64,000 bases of DNA from positions 58,144,501 through 58,208,500 of the forward strand of contig CM060899.1 in NCBI GenBank assembly GCA_030762935.1, read 5' to 3'. Origin of the DNA: Hymenopus coronatus (lineage: Eukaryota; Arthropoda; Insecta; Mantodea; Hymenopodidae). Under the pieces are notes generated by a model. That model worked only from the letters and a program-made list of their open reading frames with translations. It had not been told where the DNA came from and did not search any database. Positions 1-10,267 of this stretch are shown one piece after another. Position 1 is the stretch's first letter, and every line of letters begins with the position of its first letter. The translations under genes and the position numbers were made by a program.

Positions 1-560
1 AGTGTCCCCCACCTCTCTTGAATCCCATTAATGCAAACATGAAAGTTTGGAGATAGCAAGTTTTGACATTAGCATTTTGCGATAGTGTTTACTTTCTCAT
101 TAACAAAAATAATTTTGAATGGCTCCATTTAATAACCTGGCCATGAGTGCTTTTATGTTCATGCTGCATTTGCAATAATGCTTCTATGCATTGTAGTAGG
201 CAACTTTTTAAATGAATATGAAACTTTCAGCAAAATCGATGGAACATTGATAAATTTCTATTCTAAAGTTGACCAAAGCTAATCAAAACATCCATACATA
301 AATCTGTATACTATTACAGCTGTTCTCAGAGGTAAAATAAAATTAATAATAATCCCATAATTAAATGTGGCATAAGTACAAGCTGGTATTCCTTTTATAA
401 AATGTAACCATTCATTACATTAAGACACGAATGCAAGCACAAATGTGCAAGCTCACAGTTTTCTTATTTTTTGTTTATGGTAATATCAACACAAATAAAT
501 TCTGTAAAGAAGAAAATCTGTATGGAAATTATTAAAGAAATAGACAATATGGTTTTGTAT
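1..560. other. AT-rich stretch, nothing recognised
   Basis: No coding similarity, repeat family or RNA fold was recognised in this AT-rich sequence. Confidence 0.5.
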
Positions 561-750
561 TTATATTTCATTTGTAATTACCTTCATTTGAATGGTAATT
601 TTGGCAGGCACAAAATGTAATGGTTGTTGATAGCTGACCACCACCAAAAATGCACCAAGTTGCCACACATTAAAGGGTGCGGTGAAATTACATGCTGTAA
701 TAAGACAAAATAAAAACAATTTACTGGGTATTACTTCAGTACTCAAGCAA

Positions 751-834
751 TTTTTTTTAAGTGTTTTAATGCCTGCTTTTACTATATATGGCATCATAGA
801 CAATGACACGAATAATACATGGAATGAAGATGGA
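751..834 (-). mobile_element. SINE-A, 3' tail half (split by SINE-B)
   Basis: The reverse strand carries the SINE-A tail, with the 'tgatacatggaatgaagatgg' type segment and the threonine-free A-rich end typical of the family at 54999-55247. The element is interrupted at 834 by a SINE-B and resumes at 1118. The sequence aatgaagatgga occurs at 823-834 and again at 1118-1129, which is the target-site duplication of the intruder. Confidence 0.75.
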
Positions 835-1117
835 AAAGGAAATGGAGTTTTAATTTATGGACTGTTTAACTACTGTGGTTCTCAGTGTCCCTTTCTATGC
901 TGGGCGTGAAAGACTGCTTAATTTTGCTTAGAGGCCTCTTTATCAGGTTTGAGGTTAACGTGTGCCATAAATCTACAACACAGGACTGACCGCTTTACTG
1001 TCCTTCCGAAGGAAGCCATACTAAGGATTTTTACACCTAAAAAAAAATCTATCGTCGTCTGCCAGGTTTGAACCCATGACCTTGAGTTTATGGTAACACT
1101 ACACCACGGAGAGTGAC
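835..1117 (-). mobile_element. SINE-B (full length, nested in SINE-A)
   Basis: On the minus strand this has a tRNA-like head at about 1050-1117, with a B box (gggttcaaacc type, here slightly mutated), the CTTCCTTCGGAAGG-like palindrome, and the family tail reading TTTATGG...AATTAAGC on the opposite strand. It is flanked by the 12-bp direct repeat aatgaagatgga (823-834 and 1118-1129). It therefore inserted by target-primed retrotransposition into an existing SINE-A. Confidence 0.85.
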
Positions 1118-1290
1118 AATGAAGATGGAGCACTGGTGGAATGCAATGGTGGAGGAAACTGGAGAACCTGGAGAAAACCCATCCCTGTGCCACTTTGTCC
1201 ACTACAAATCCCACATGCAGTCACTTGAGAGGGAACTCATGCCACCTTGGTGAGAGGTGAGTGGTCTAACCATTTGGCCACAGCACTGCC
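1118..1290 (-). mobile_element. SINE-A, head and core half
   Basis: This continues the SINE-A that starts at 751. It holds the core (ggagaacctggagaaaaccc on the plus strand) and the tRNA-like head, whose A box reads TGGCCAAATGGTTAGACCA on the minus strand at about 1263-1282. Confidence 0.8.
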
Positions 1291-2244
1291 AAGAATATAT
1301 ACTTGGTGTGTATGCTAATTTAACTGCCTATTTTGTTGGCCAGCTCCTATTATCACCCGCCATTAAGTTTTGTGCCTGTCATAATATACATAATTGCAGT
1401 TTTTTTTACTGTATTTGGTAATAAAGATCTCATTGTGAATGGCTATGTATTTGTATGCAAGTGAGAAATAGAAAATGAAAAATGGCCTGACAGAATTCCT
1501 TTTACTGGTGCCCCTCTAGTTTGCAGTGGAGTTAGATGTTACAGTTATTGGAGAGATTTGTATAATTGCATTTTATATCAATATTTCAAGCTGGAAAGCA
1601 CAGCGAAAATGGAACATTTAGTTCATTGTATAATAGATATGGTGTATTATTAAATATGTTTGAGAAACAGCTACTGCAATTTTACTTTCATTTCTTAGCT
1701 CTCCTTCCATGAATTCCCTTCTCACCATGGATATTCAGAATTAAAACTTCTAATACATTTAAAAGTTTCAGCAGTGATTTGTAAAATACAGAAAATATCT
1801 TATGTAATTTGTGTATAGAAGTTGGAATCCATGTTGTGTAGTAAATTAGATAGTGTTTTGAGTTGGAATTTGATACACTAAAAATATATTAAAGGATAAT
1901 TTTTATATATTTCCAGGTTTGATCACCTCATCAGCATTCTCCAACTAATTCAGCATTTTTTCCAGTGGTTTTTCAATGAGTTGTCTTTGATTTTATTGGG
2001 GTTGGGGGTATTGTTATGAATTTCTACAGGGTACCATGTGTCTGCAAATAAAAATGCATTATATTCTTTTACATTTTTATGATCTGGACCTTTTCCCAAA
2101 CATCTAATTCTGCTACCTATCTTGTTTTACAAGTATGGAAAACTGTAAATAATCACTACAAAAATGCAGTAGCACAGTTTGCATAACTATTCAAAACAGT
2201 ACTAACAGTACATCAAGCAGTGGTTAAATTTGTTTTTTCACACA
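1291..2244. other. no recognised feature
   Basis: AT-rich sequence without recognisable repeat, gene or RNA. Confidence 0.5.
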
Positions 2245-2480
2245 AGCCATGTGTAGGACGGAGTTGGATATGTAAGAGTCAAGACTGAAAAATTCAATGC
2301 CATAGCCAAGATTTGAACCAAGGATCTCCCGATCTCTAGCCGGTTGCTGAGGTACTAGGGCAACATGCTGGCATGGCATTAAATTTCTTAACTGACTCGC
2401 ATGTTTCCTGGTAAACTACAAGGTGATCTCAAATTATTTTGAGAGGACATACCCCAATGGCGGCTTACAATGTTGTAAGT
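2245..2480 (-). mobile_element. SINE-F copy, minus orientation
   Basis: This is the reverse-complement partner of 2643-2860. Shared blocks include cacacaagcc, the 'tgaaaaattcaatgccatagc' region, gcgagtcagtt and ccgccattggggt (read on the minus strand). The part corresponding to the tRNA-like section at 2752-2822 is more decayed here. The family is unnamed to me. Confidence 0.65.
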
Positions 2481-2539
2481 ACTTTAAGTCCCAAAATCCA
2501 TAATATAGCCAACTATTATAGTAAATTAGTATTGATTAA

Positions 2540-2642
2540 ATTGTTTTTCACACAAGCCGTGTGTAGGACAGGAACTGGATAGGTAGAGTCAGACTGAAAA
2601 ATTCAATGCCATAGCCAGAATTTGAATCACGGATCTCCCAGT
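2540..2642 (-). mobile_element. SINE-F, partial second minus copy
   Basis: This repeats the first ~100 bp of the 2245-2480 copy in the same direction (cacacaagccgtgtgtagga, tgaaaaattcaatgccatag, ggatctccca) and then abuts the plus copy at 2643. Confidence 0.6.
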
Positions 2643-2860
2643 CTTACGACATTGTAAGTCGCCATTGGGGTGTGTCATCTCAAAATAAGTTGATATCTCC
2701 TTGTGGTTACTGGGAAATATGCGAGTCAGTTGAGAAATTTAATACCATGTTGCCATGGTAGCTCAGGGGTAGAGCAACTGGCTAGAGTCCTGCAGATACA
2801 TGGTTCAAATCTCGGTTATGGCATTGAATTTTTCAGTTGACTCTACTCTACTTATCCAGT
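2643..2860 (+). mobile_element. SINE-F copy, plus orientation
   Basis: It starts with cttacgacattgtaagtcgc, contains the tRNA-like segment 2752-2822 and ends near the 'ctacttatccagt' segment. Together with 2245-2480 it forms a large imperfect inverted repeat. Whether the family is a true SINE or a foldback element is unresolved. Confidence 0.6.
2752..2822 (+). tRNA. tRNA-like segment within SINE-F (probably not a functional tRNA)
   Basis: This is 71 nt. A 7-bp acceptor stem can form (GCCATGG with TTATGGC, allowing G-U pairs). The A box reads TAGCTCAGGGGTAGAGCA and the B-box region GGTTCAAATCT. The anticodon stem pairs poorly and the T stem is weak, and the segment is embedded in a repeat. 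A repeat-derived tRNA relic fits better than a gene. Confidence 0.4.
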
Positions 2861-3160
2861 ACCTCAAATGTTTGCCATACTGATTTTTCGTTGAGGTGCA
2901 ACTGAACCAATGTCAGGCTCACATGGCAAGGCCCTGGTTTCAGTTCCATTGGACCAACCTTCCTGATCATGTTTTTTCTTTCTTGGTTTTGCCAAGTTGA
3001 AAAGCATAAGCTGGAGTGAATTATAAAATCCCTCATTTCCTATCATTGCATACCTTTCACTTTTCAAGATTGCAGGGCCTGGCATGGTGATCAATGGTGT
3101 GATTTGCATGTGATGGATTGCTTTAAGAAGAGAACAATTCCTTCTCTGGCATAGAACCTT
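2861..3160. other. no recognised feature
   Basis: About 300 bp without recognised coding or repeat content. Confidence 0.45.
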
Positions 3161-3162
3161 TT

Positions 3163-3850
3163 AGATAGATAGATAAGTTTATTTGCCAGAACAAAGTACA
3201 TTGTGTAGCAACGTCAAATACAAACAAGTTCAAAAACCATTGACAGTATTATAAAATTCATCCAAACAATAAAATGGATTTAAAATCAAAGTGCGCTTCA
3301 CTGACCTCTTAAAAGCTTCAATGGAGAAAGCTTTAGTGCTGTTACTGAGTTTGTTAAATAAATTTAATGATATTATTTCAAAGGAATTTTGTATCTTGCT
3401 ATATTTACATCTATTTATGTAAATATTGGAACTAGTTCTGGTGTGATGAAGATGGATTTCGGAACATAGATTGTATTTGTGACTATTTTCCTTAGCAAAT
3501 GAAGAGGCAGTGGAACACAAACAATGAAGTCAAAGTTAAAACACCCAACTTAACAAATAAAGGTTTACAATGAGTTCTGGGGGCTACACCACATAAAATT
3601 TGAATTGCGTTTTTCTGTAATAAAAGTATCTTTTTAGCTAAAGCATGATTCCCCCAAAATAAAATACCATAACTCAAATAGCTATGGATTTGTCCATAAT
3701 AAACTGATGATAAAACATTGGAAGACACATTATTTTTTAAGACACGTAACATAAATATACCTTTGCATACTTTATTGGTGATATAATTAATATTATTATA
3801 ATTATATTTAATCAAACTTGTCCATGAACATTGAATTGAAGGAGCATCTG
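3163..3850 (-). pseudogene. non-LTR retrotransposon 3' end (jockey-like reverse transcriptase C-terminus)
   Basis: Read on the minus strand, this encodes the C-terminal end of a jockey-type reverse transcriptase. The segment LIHSYLSYGILFWG-like (here IHSYLSYGILFWGN, about 3660) is followed by ALAKKILLLQKNAIQILCG, then LFNKLSN and a terminal LNPFYCLDEFYN motif about 3250. The reading frame changes near 3510, so the protein is broken. The 3' end shows AATAAA followed by a short (TATC)n tail at about 3163-3180, as expected for a 5'-truncated element of this class. The 5' limit is uncertain and is obscured by an AT-rich run near 3780-3815. It encodes no functional enzyme. The jockey assignment rests on remembered family motifs; CR1-type is the alternative. 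Confidence 0.75.
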
Positions 3851-3995
3851 GGAATGCTCAACTTAGAAAGGTTAGGGGCCCCATTGAGCTGTGACTGTTG
3901 CCATTAGATCTGACTGCCCTTGGTGCTTTCTTGCTTCATCCCTTCCTCCTGAAGGTTTAGTAGACAAAATAAAGCCTTTATTTGACAATGGATCT

Positions 3996-4146
3996 ATTAG
4001 TTACACTAAACGACACTTGGGCTTTTTGCCGGAACATGTTTCAAAGGACTAGTTTCCTTCATTTTCAACCAGACATCAAAGGAAATTAGTCCTTCGAAAC
4101 ATGTTCCGGCAAAAATCCTAAGTGAATGTTTAGTGTAAATAATCAA
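3996..4146. repeat. long imperfect hairpin (about 65-bp arms)
   Basis: The left arm 3996-4060 (ttacactaaacgacacttgg, then tttttgccggaacatgttt, then aaaggacta) is inverted in the right arm 4078-4146 (tagtccttcgaaacatgttc, then cggcaaaaatcctaagtg, then tttagtgtaaat). A spacer of about 15 bp separates them. This could be a small foldback element or MITE. No open frame is present. Confidence 0.8.
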
Positions 4147-4375
4147 CATGTCAAATGATTATAACAATACTGTTTTCAAACTTTCATGAGTGACAAAAAA
4201 GCCTACTCTTGGTGGCAGTGCCAAAGTACTTCTGTGAGTTGAAACTGGAGCTACAGCATTTGTGGCTGGAAAGGCACAGTAGATAACACACTCAACCCCC
4301 AGCCTGGCAACTTGCTTTGGTGCCAATACCTATGGAATTTTTCCCTTTTCTTATAAATTGTAAAGTTTACTATTT

Positions 4376-4530
4376 TTGCCACAACTTCAATTAAATAACT
4401 ATTATTACTCCTCTATTACCACTACTGTTACCATTCACCACTATACTATTTATCTCTATTACTACAACCACCACCACTCTCTACTACTGAAGCTATTAGT
4501 AACACTTCCACCACCACTACTCCTGTCACG
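4376..4530. repeat. low-complexity (ACY)n-rich tract
   Basis: Irregular CAC/CTA/CTC trinucleotides dominate. An apparent open frame here encodes only Tyr/Leu/Thr/Pro-rich low-complexity peptide and is not a gene. Confidence 0.6.
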
Positions 4531-4659
4531 CTTTACAAAGTGTATATATGATGCCAGTAATGAATATTTAGTGGTTTGAAAGGCTTCATTCTGCCTTGTT
4601 TGCATGTTGATCGAGTTACTGAGGGAAAATTTGGGGAATAGATGAGGGTGGGTGTAATA

Positions 4660-5354
4660 AGGATGTAGTATTAAGAAGTTTCTGTAAATTAATTTTGGGA
4701 TTTCCCATTAATACTGCAAATACTGCAGCTTTATTAGAGTTAGGAAAGGTAAGTGTAAGATGGTTAATGATGGAAAAAATCCAAAATATTTATTTTGAGT
4801 TCAAGAGTTGCCTGATATATCAAGAAGAAAGTTTTGGCACTATATCTCAGGGGTGGCTGAGGAAAGTCGGGGAACAGGTAATTAAAAACGGGTTACAAGA
4901 TATTTGGGTCAAAATAGGATACTTCGGCAAAGGTTTTTGGAGGGAAGTGAGGTCGAGAATGGAAAGTATAGGTAGGCATATCTTATTTGCTGAGGACAGA
5001 GAGAAAAGCTCACTGTCATTGTACGAGGAATTAAACGATGTTCCAGAGAAGGAGGAGTACATTTGAATTTGTAAAAAACATGAAAGAGAAGGGTTAGCCT
5101 TGTAGAGATTGAGCGTTTGGATACCACAGCGAATAAGGATGGAGGTTATCCCAAGAATATGTCCCATCTGTGGGGGCAAGGAAGATGAAATTCACATTTT
5201 ACTTTAATGTAAGGCTACAAAGGATTGTAGAGAAAGTCTATTAAACAAGAAATGGTTATTGAGGAACAAAGAAATTGTACTAGGAAGATTATGGAAGATC
5301 AGAAGCAGATACCTAAATTATGGGAGTTTTTGTGGAAAAGTAACGATAAAATGA
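4660..5354 (+). pseudogene. non-LTR retrotransposon 3' fragment with zinc knuckle
   Basis: One continuous plus frame with three in-frame stops (TGA 5064, TAG 5103, TAA 5205) runs to TGA 5352-5354. It encodes a reverse-transcriptase C-terminal region. ILGFPINTANTAALLELGK (about 4692-4748) matches the conserved ILG-P-NTAN-A-L-ELG block of arthropod non-LTR elements. Further on, ICPICGGKEDEIHILL-C (about 5158-5210) is a CCHC-type zinc knuckle with cysteines and histidine in register. The frame upstream of about 4660 is lost, so the catalytic reverse-transcriptase core is absent. The stops with a preserved frame indicate decay mainly by point mutation. It is a different lineage from the copy at 3163-3850. 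Confidence 0.75.
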
Positions 5355-5534
5355 AAATGGTTAGTTGAAAAATATGGTACTTACATCAGATTTTAGATGG
5401 CAAAGGGTAGTTATATAATATAAAACTTTGTATAGTGAAATAGTTATGGCCTGGCCAATTAGCTAGGGTTAAAGTCAGTCCTAACTACATATATGTGTAG
5501 TTTGATAATTTGATTAATTTACTACTGCTTTAAA

Positions 5535-5755
5535 GCCACCGACACAAAATCACTATCACCACTAACTACTACAGCTACCACTATTTGTACCACACCGAAA
5601 CTACTATTACTACTATTTCTACATTTATCATAGCCTCCACAATTAACACCACTTATCCATCCATACCTTCACTACCACTACTACTGCTGCCACCACTATT
5701 GTTACTTCTACTGTACCTTCCTACTGTCACAAAATCATTCATTGCTACTACAGTT
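5535..5755. repeat. low-complexity (ACY)n-rich tract
   Basis: This is a second irregular ACC/ACT/CTA tract, similar in composition to 4376-4530. The peptide it encodes is low complexity and not a gene. It abuts an old R1 copy. Confidence 0.6.
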
Positions 5756-6532
5756 AATTATTTAGATAGACAAAAACTGCTGCACAAAAAAAGGGTAACT
5801 CATTAAAACACACAATTTATGTCGTATACATTTTTTTGTAGAGTTAACTGTTTCCGAGATATTATTTTTTTTCAGGTTAGTATCCTTTAATCTGATTGAT
5901 CATATCGGACAATGAATGAAATCTGTGAAAATACTCATGTGATCTGGGTATCCATGGAGCTCAACATTCGTCTTCTCAGAATAAGAGAATTCTACCCCCC
6001 CCCCAAAAAAAAACTAGAGTAACTCACCTTAACTCATCCTATAGAGATTTAAACTCACAACCTCTTGAATGTGAGGCAGACACATTACCCCCACTCTACT
6101 GAGGTGGGCATTCTTGTTATTGGTTTCAATACTAAACTACTTTAACTTTTCTTAAACAGTAAGTCAACTTGTATTTCATCTCTTTTGTTTTACTCCTGGG
6201 AATAGAGAGGAACTGCATTTAAATTGTTTCACATAGTGACAGTTTTTAAAAGAGTTGGCTATTGCTTTAACCTCTCTTTTGTTTTACTTCCAGAAATACA
6301 GAAGAACTAAATTTCATTTGTTTCACATAATGACAGCTTTTACAAGATTTGACTATTGCTTTAGTCTAATGTACTCCCTTATTTCCCTTCTGCTTACAAG
6401 GAAATTAGTAATAAGACCATTTCTGCTATTGCTTATCTAAATCAACTAGAAGCAGATAAGAATAGTCTTTGTAAGGAAAGTTTACTTGTGGATCAGCTAG
6501 AGAAAGTCATGTGAATGGAACGCTCAGATCTT
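5755..6532 (-). repeat. R1 copy, minus, interrupted by SINE-C
   Basis: A diverged R1 unit. Segments such as acaaaaactgc, ttaaaacacacaatttatg and cttatttcccttctgcttac are recognisable, and the unit ends in the reverse of the start motif (gtcatgtgaatggaac). SINE-C at 5880-6109 splits it. A plus R1 fragment follows directly, giving an inverted pair. Confidence 0.75.
5880..6109 (-). mobile_element. SINE-C, minus, inside R1
   Basis: This matches the SINE-C copies at 12197 and 46731: tail with 'gatcatatcggacaatgaatg', 'gtatccatggagctcaacat', a C-rich/A-rich pair and a tRNA-like head with the acaacctcttgaatgtgagg-type B-box region. R1 sequence continues on both sides, so the insertion is younger than that R1 copy. 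Confidence 0.75.
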
Positions 6533-6536
6533 TTGT

Positions 6537-6875
6537 TTAACATTTACCAATTACACAAAATTCTTTCCAAATGAAGATGACTTTAAAGGTTACTCCCAGA
6601 AAATTCAATATATACATATTTGATGTATATTAATACGAGTATATGGTATTTTAATAAAACTCAGTAGAACCATGTTTGAGAAAACAAAAAACAAATTGAG
6701 GGAGGCTAGTTTGGAATTGTTCAGACACACACATAGACCTTTTTCTAAGAATCCCATTTTTGGATTCAGGGGTTCTCAGAACATGTATTTTCAGTAAAAT
6801 CTTTGTACTAATTTTTGGGTGAAATGGAATACCTTTTCTACCTACTATGCATGTGGTAGAGTTAGTAAACATTTT
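6537..6875 (+). repeat. R1 fragment, plus, old variant
   Basis: This runs from the interior of R1 (caattacacaaaattcttt) to the terminal palindrome, here cttttctacctactatgcat followed by gtggtagag. The terminal stem CTAC...GTAG is kept although the loop differs from younger copies. Confidence 0.7.
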
Positions 6876-7407
6876 GTGTTCTGTCCAGCTGCTAACAAAA
6901 CACGAAGATGGGAAAAATCGGGAAGTGTCACTGAATTGCACTAATAGGCATACTTAGTTTAATGAAACATCCTGAATAAAGTAAGGTGTGTGAGCTTGTG
7001 CGTATCTCAAGGTTAAGGTTTCTTAACAGTTGTCTTAAAGGTACAGTTACTGCAGTATTGAGGGAATTAAAATGCCGTTTAGCTTTAATGTGTCTTTGAT
7101 GTGAAGTTACAGAAATTTTAAAGTACAGTATTTATTTCTTTTCTTAAAGATTTTTAAAGGCCATCTTAAAACGGGCATAGTAGGTACGTAGTTTTGTTTA
7201 TACCGTAGGGGGGGGATGATAGCGTATCCTTCAATAATAATAATACTGTGAAACAACAATTCTGGCTATCAGTGTGGAAGAAAGAGGACGTGCACTCACA
7301 GAAAATTATTTATGTCAAAATTCAGTAGAGCTATTCTGGATCCACTCTTAGAAAAATAGCCACCAAAAAGGGGGGGGGGGGCAACGCCTTCCTTTCTCTT
7401 TCTTTGT
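6876..7407. other. no recognised feature
   Basis: AT-rich sequence with short homopolymers (G-runs at about 7208 and 7371-7381). No gene or repeat family was recognised. Confidence 0.45.
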
Positions 7408-7690
7408 TTACCCTCCTCGTATGTAGGACTTATACCCCACCCCAGGACTTAACAAGTCAGCGCTTGGGGTTAGATGCTTAGAGGAGCAGAACAGAGAGAA
7501 GCTAGGATAATCAGCTCCATCCCTGGTACGAAACTGAGGAAGTGGATGATATGAAATGACGCTGAAATGGACAGCAAGAAAGATGGTTATGGAGCAATTG
7601 GTGGAATGAATGGCGGGGGAAACCGGAGAAACCCGCCCAGATGCCGCTTCGTCCACCGAAAATTCCATATGCAGACCGCTGAGTCGGAAG
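7408..7690 (-). mobile_element. SINE-A2 (long-tail variant), minus
   Basis: The head and core correspond to SINE-A (ggcgggggaaaccggagaaa on the plus strand, then cgcttcgtccaccg). The tail differs: it holds ggggtagg-rich sequence related to the tails at 59697-60012 and 60775-61115 (taagtcctgg, ggagggtaa blocks on the minus strand). It is quite diverged. Confidence 0.6.
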
Positions 7691-8091
7691 AAATTATTAA
7701 CAAGGTGAATTATGTACCAGCTGTTAATACTCATTTAGAAGTACAGTTTGTGAAAAATCCCCCAAATTCCCCCCGGCGCTTTTCCCGCTAGACTCCCTTA
7801 ACCCCCCTCCCCTTCCAAGCCTTTTTGAAGACAAGATCACTCATATTTCCGTACATCATTTACTCTTCAAACTTGATTGTGTTTTATTTCTGAGATTATT
7901 TTATATAAAAAATTATCCAGAGTAAATTTCAACTAACAATAACGTTTATTTGTACATTTCATGAATTCATAACTTTGTGTTTATAGTTTTTGCTTTCTAG
8001 AACTTTTCAATCCTAAACTTCCTCAAAATAACTATCCATATTCTGGATTTTCTCTATCATTTCGGAGGAAGTCACTTCTACTGGACTATTT
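7691..8091. other. no recognised feature
   Basis: About 400 bp, C-rich at 7755-7815, with no recognised content. Confidence 0.4.
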
Positions 8092-8476
8092 TAAAGGCGA
8101 ATTGGTTCCGAAGAAGGCAAAGGTGATGGCCTCTGTTTCTTGGGATGCATGCGGAATCATCTACATAGATTACTTGCAGAAAGGAAGAACGATAAATGGA
8201 GAGTATTATGCATCGTTATTGCACCGGTTAAACGAAGAAGTCAAGAGAGAACGCCCTCATAAGGCAAAGAAAAAGATTCTCTTCCGTCAAAACAATACAA
8301 GGGTGCACATTTGCGCAGTTTCGATGGCGAAAATTGTAGAATTAAGGTTAGAATTACTACAACATAACCCGTATTCAGATTTGGCCCCCAGGGACTTTTT
8401 TTTGTTTTGTTTTTAATTCAAAACTTGAAAAAGTGGCTCGGCGGAAAACTTTTCACCTCTAACGAAGAGGTATCTG
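8092..8476 (+). pseudogene. mariner-type transposase fragment
   Basis: A middle-to-late piece of a DD34D (mariner) transposase. It reads PKKAKVMASVSWDACGI, then IIYIDYLQKGRTINGEYY, then a block equivalent to the second catalytic region, where the expected D-N-A motif is QNNTRVH, so the second aspartate is replaced by Asn. The third aspartate region survives (PYSDLAPRDFF). Spacing between the two positions is 33 instead of 34 residues, consistent with one lost codon. A frame break follows near 8416, after which LKKWLGG and FTSNEEV continue in another frame to about 8476. The N-terminal helix-turn-helix domains and the terminal inverted repeats are missing. It is inactive. Confidence 0.85.
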
Positions 8477-8939
8477 TACCAAGTTTGGTTGAAATCGGTG
8501 CAACAGTGTGGAAACATATAACAAAAAAATCTGCCTGCCTGCGCGCCTTCTCACCTATCTACCGACCTAGTGCGATTTGTTGATATTTAGGAATATTTCA
8601 ATGAGAAAATTACATTTATAATATGTTTATTCATTAATCAGCTTTTTAATTTGGTATAAGAAATGTTGGTGCTTATAATGCGGTCTGTGGTGACAATTTT
8701 TCATATTCTTTAAATCAGTTGCATCCCCTAAACAACAGGGCAGGAGCCGCCACTGTCGCTAACTCGTATCAGCCAACTTAAAAGGGATAAGTGATATAAA
8801 CGCGACGAAAATAATATTATTAAATACAGTTCCCGAGTCCGGTTGGGACTCCTACGTTGTATACCCCCTTTTCCGTTTTCCTAACATGTACCTTGTTTGT
8901 TTGTTTGTTTTTTCCTTCTGTTTGATTACTGTTTTGTCG
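8477..8939. other. no recognised feature
   Basis: No family recognised. It contains the phrase 'cctgcctgcgcgcc' and a short (TTTG)n tract at 8895-8910. Confidence 0.4.
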
Positions 8940-9076
8940 TTCCAACACACACATACATACATATTTACAAACATATAAACACCCATACCAAAGGCGGGAC
9001 TTGAACCCACGATCCCCTGCGCCACAAATCATCAAAGCGAGACACTTTAGCAAGCGCGGCCATGGGGACCGGCAAT
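8940..9076 (-). mobile_element. SINE-D, minus
   Basis: On the minus strand the tRNA-like head contains ggatcgtgggttcaagtccc (B box) preceded by a gatgatttgtggcgcagg segment, with a CA/TA-rich 3' part. The copy at 14390-14503 shares the layout and most bases. Confidence 0.6.
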
Positions 9077-9527
9077 GACTTGGCTGAGTATTCACGCGTA
9101 CTGAACCATTAACCTCGGAGCCCGGCTGGAGGGGGAGCCTAATAGCTCTGGGTAAAGGTCACAGCACAATGATTGTGTTTTCTGCAAATTCATTTCAATG
9201 TTTGATTCAGCCGCAATTATGGAACCTCAATGCTGATGTGTATTGCATGTTGCAGCAGGCCCACGTTAATTATAACTCGCTGCTCTTTTGGCGCGCCTGG
9301 CTTTAGAGCTAACAAGTCACCACTACCAACACCATACATCAATGTGTGCGAAGAATGTAACAGATCTGGTTGTAGTGAACACACAAAGGGATTAAGCATA
9401 AAGTAAACTGTTCTCTTGGTGACGAAAAGGAGTATAAATTCTCAAAGCTGTTAAAATATAACTGATAAATTTTATGATGTATGATCCTACGTTCTATTCA
9501 CATTACCAACAGAAGAAATTAGCCTAA
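9077..9527. other. no recognised feature
   Basis: Nothing recognised. Base composition is closer to 45 percent GC at 9110-9160 and 9280-9310. Confidence 0.4.
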
Positions 9528-10165
9528 AAATATGTTGTGTTCCATTTACATGACTTTCTCTACCTATTCTGCAACAACATTTTCTTTCAAAAGCGTATTC
9601 TTCTCTCTACTACATACTAATCGAGACAAAAATTAGCAGAACTGGTCTTACTACTTAGTCCTTTTAAGTGGAAGATAATAAAGGAATAGGCTAAAATGAG
9701 TCAAAGTTTTTAAAAGCGGATTGCTATGTGATGCAATTGAAATGCACTCCTCTTTGTATGACTAGAATGAAAAAAAAAAAAAAATAAATAACGACTTTCC
9801 ATTTGAGAAAAGTCTAAGTATTGGGAATTTTAAAATAAACAACAAAAATATCTCAGAAATCGTTACCTCCATAAAAATTATATGACGTAAATTAGTGTTT
9901 TAACGAGATCTACATTTTTTGCGTAGTAAGTTTCGTTTATCTCTTGCGGTTTACCGGCTCTACTAAAGTCATCCACAATGAACAGGGCTTCAGAGGCTAT
10001 TCCCATGAAATTCAAGATATACATTTTATTTGTCAAGTAACCATTTTTAATATGTGGCAATTTAATAAAAACGTGGGAGCTATTTTTGAGAAAATCGAAA
10101 ACTTTGAAAAATGCCCCGTGTAAAGGGTAGTTTGGAGTGGAGGATTTTCCTGAAAATATTCGTGT
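9528..10165 (+). repeat. R1 copy, plus, 3'-truncated
   Basis: Starts with the R1 5' motif (tgtgttccatttacatgact) and follows the unit through to ggattttcctgaaaatattc. The last ~200 bp, including the CA tract and terminal palindrome, are absent. Confidence 0.8.
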
Positions 10166-10238
10166 CACATTTGCACTCTCTGAACTTTATCCTTGCGTTG
10201 TATACACAGAGGGAGAACTTTGCATGTTTTCCTTTATA

Positions 10239-10267
10239 CATTGCCTGCTGTTCAACAGCAGGCAATG
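10239..10267. repeat. perfect 14-bp inverted repeat with 1-nt centre
   Basis: CATTGCCTGCTGTT at 10239-10252 is exactly inverted at 10254-10267 (AACAGCAGGCAATG), separated by a single C. I see no run of T after it, so a terminator is not implied. Confidence 0.85.

Noticed and set aside
4376..5800. Tyr/Leu/Thr-rich open frames in the ACY tracts as secreted or repeat proteins
   Set aside because: They follow directly from low-complexity DNA and lack start context or conservation clues.
10239..10267. Intrinsic transcription terminator
   Set aside because: The window is eukaryotic and no T-run follows the stem.
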